From positions 1-23,644 of the forward strand of contig JALVDQ010000376.1 of NCBI GenBank assembly GCA_027008885.1: DNA of 23,644 nucleotides, given 5' to 3'. The DNA is from Thiotrichaceae bacterium. GTDB lineage: Bacteria > Pseudomonadota > Gammaproteobacteria > Thiotrichales > Thiotrichaceae. Of the stretch, positions 23,588 through 23,644 are shown one piece after another. How positions within the stretch are numbered: position 1 is the stretch's first letter; every line of letters begins with the position of its first letter. The position numbers were made by a program, and so were the translations under genes. The notes below the pieces were generated by a model. The model was not told where the DNA came from and searched no databases. It was given only the letters and a program-made list of their open reading frames with translations.

Positions 23588-23644
23588 ATGACACAAGTGA
23601 CTCTCAATGTGAATAATAGCAAACACGAAGAACGTTTGTTTATG
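23588..23644 (+). CDS. Start of an unidentified gene, cut by the window edge
   Basis: Only 19 codons are present (MTQVTLNVNNSKHEERLFM), and they are too few to recognise. The reading frame is open to the end and is preceded by a strong AGGAGG. It lies 117 bases after pyc on the same strand, so it may or may not be co-transcribed. Confidence 0.7.
   Translation, partial: MTQVTLNVNNSKHEERLFM

Overview
The window is a compact, roughly 45% G+C stretch of bacterial chromosome. The gene set is RecJ, RluB, three-subunit transhydrogenase, PPK2, single-chain pyruvate carboxylase, an RpfE-type protein next to recJ, and XrtA/PEP-CTERM-type exopolysaccharide genes. This suggests a gammaproteobacterium, perhaps an aquatic or sulfur-oxidising lineage. 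That placement is inferred from gene content and protein character; there is no rRNA or other decisive marker here.

Layout. Positions 163-3043 (minus strand) hold pntAA-pntAB-pntB, ending in a clean hairpin terminator. Positions 3044-3572 are a nest of repeats: a REP-like palindrome, a 7-bp tandem array, a second hairpin and two copies of a dispersed ~30-bp element. Positions 3573-5378 (minus) encode an exported thioredoxin-fold DUF255 protein. Positions 5590-11485 (plus) form a five-gene cluster: a MotA/TolQ/ExbB-like channel protein, two different ExbD-like single-span proteins, a membrane-anchored TPR protein with a Cys-containing outer domain, and a membrane-anchored protein with an HEAYH (HExxH) motif. 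I know no named system with this composition, and it is the best candidate here for something undescribed. Positions 11579-12238 (minus) encode a sugar-phosphate transferase. Positions 12360-15375 (minus) hold tRNA-Pro(GGG), an RpfE-type gene and recJ. Positions 15765-16679 (plus) encode a polysaccharide deacetylase. RluB (minus) and PPK2 (plus) diverge from 17543-17690. A small conserved gene follows, then a HigBA-like toxin-antitoxin pair (minus), pyruvate carboxylase (plus) and the first 19 codons of another gene.

The second notable theme is the ~30-bp element, C-rich then T-rich then TATATTTT. It occurs six times, always in the same strand orientation: twice around the tandem array, twice between genes of the five-gene cluster, once after ppk2, and once in frame inside the rpfE-like gene. 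One copy abuts the start codon of the TPR gene, and another supplies the stop codon of the DUF255 gene.

Functionally, the pnt operon couples the proton gradient to NADPH supply. The five-gene cluster looks like a proton-driven envelope machine. The transferase and deacetylase belong to exopolysaccharide synthesis and share an identical 16-nt leader around the ribosome binding site. PPK2 and pyruvate carboxylase are central metabolism.
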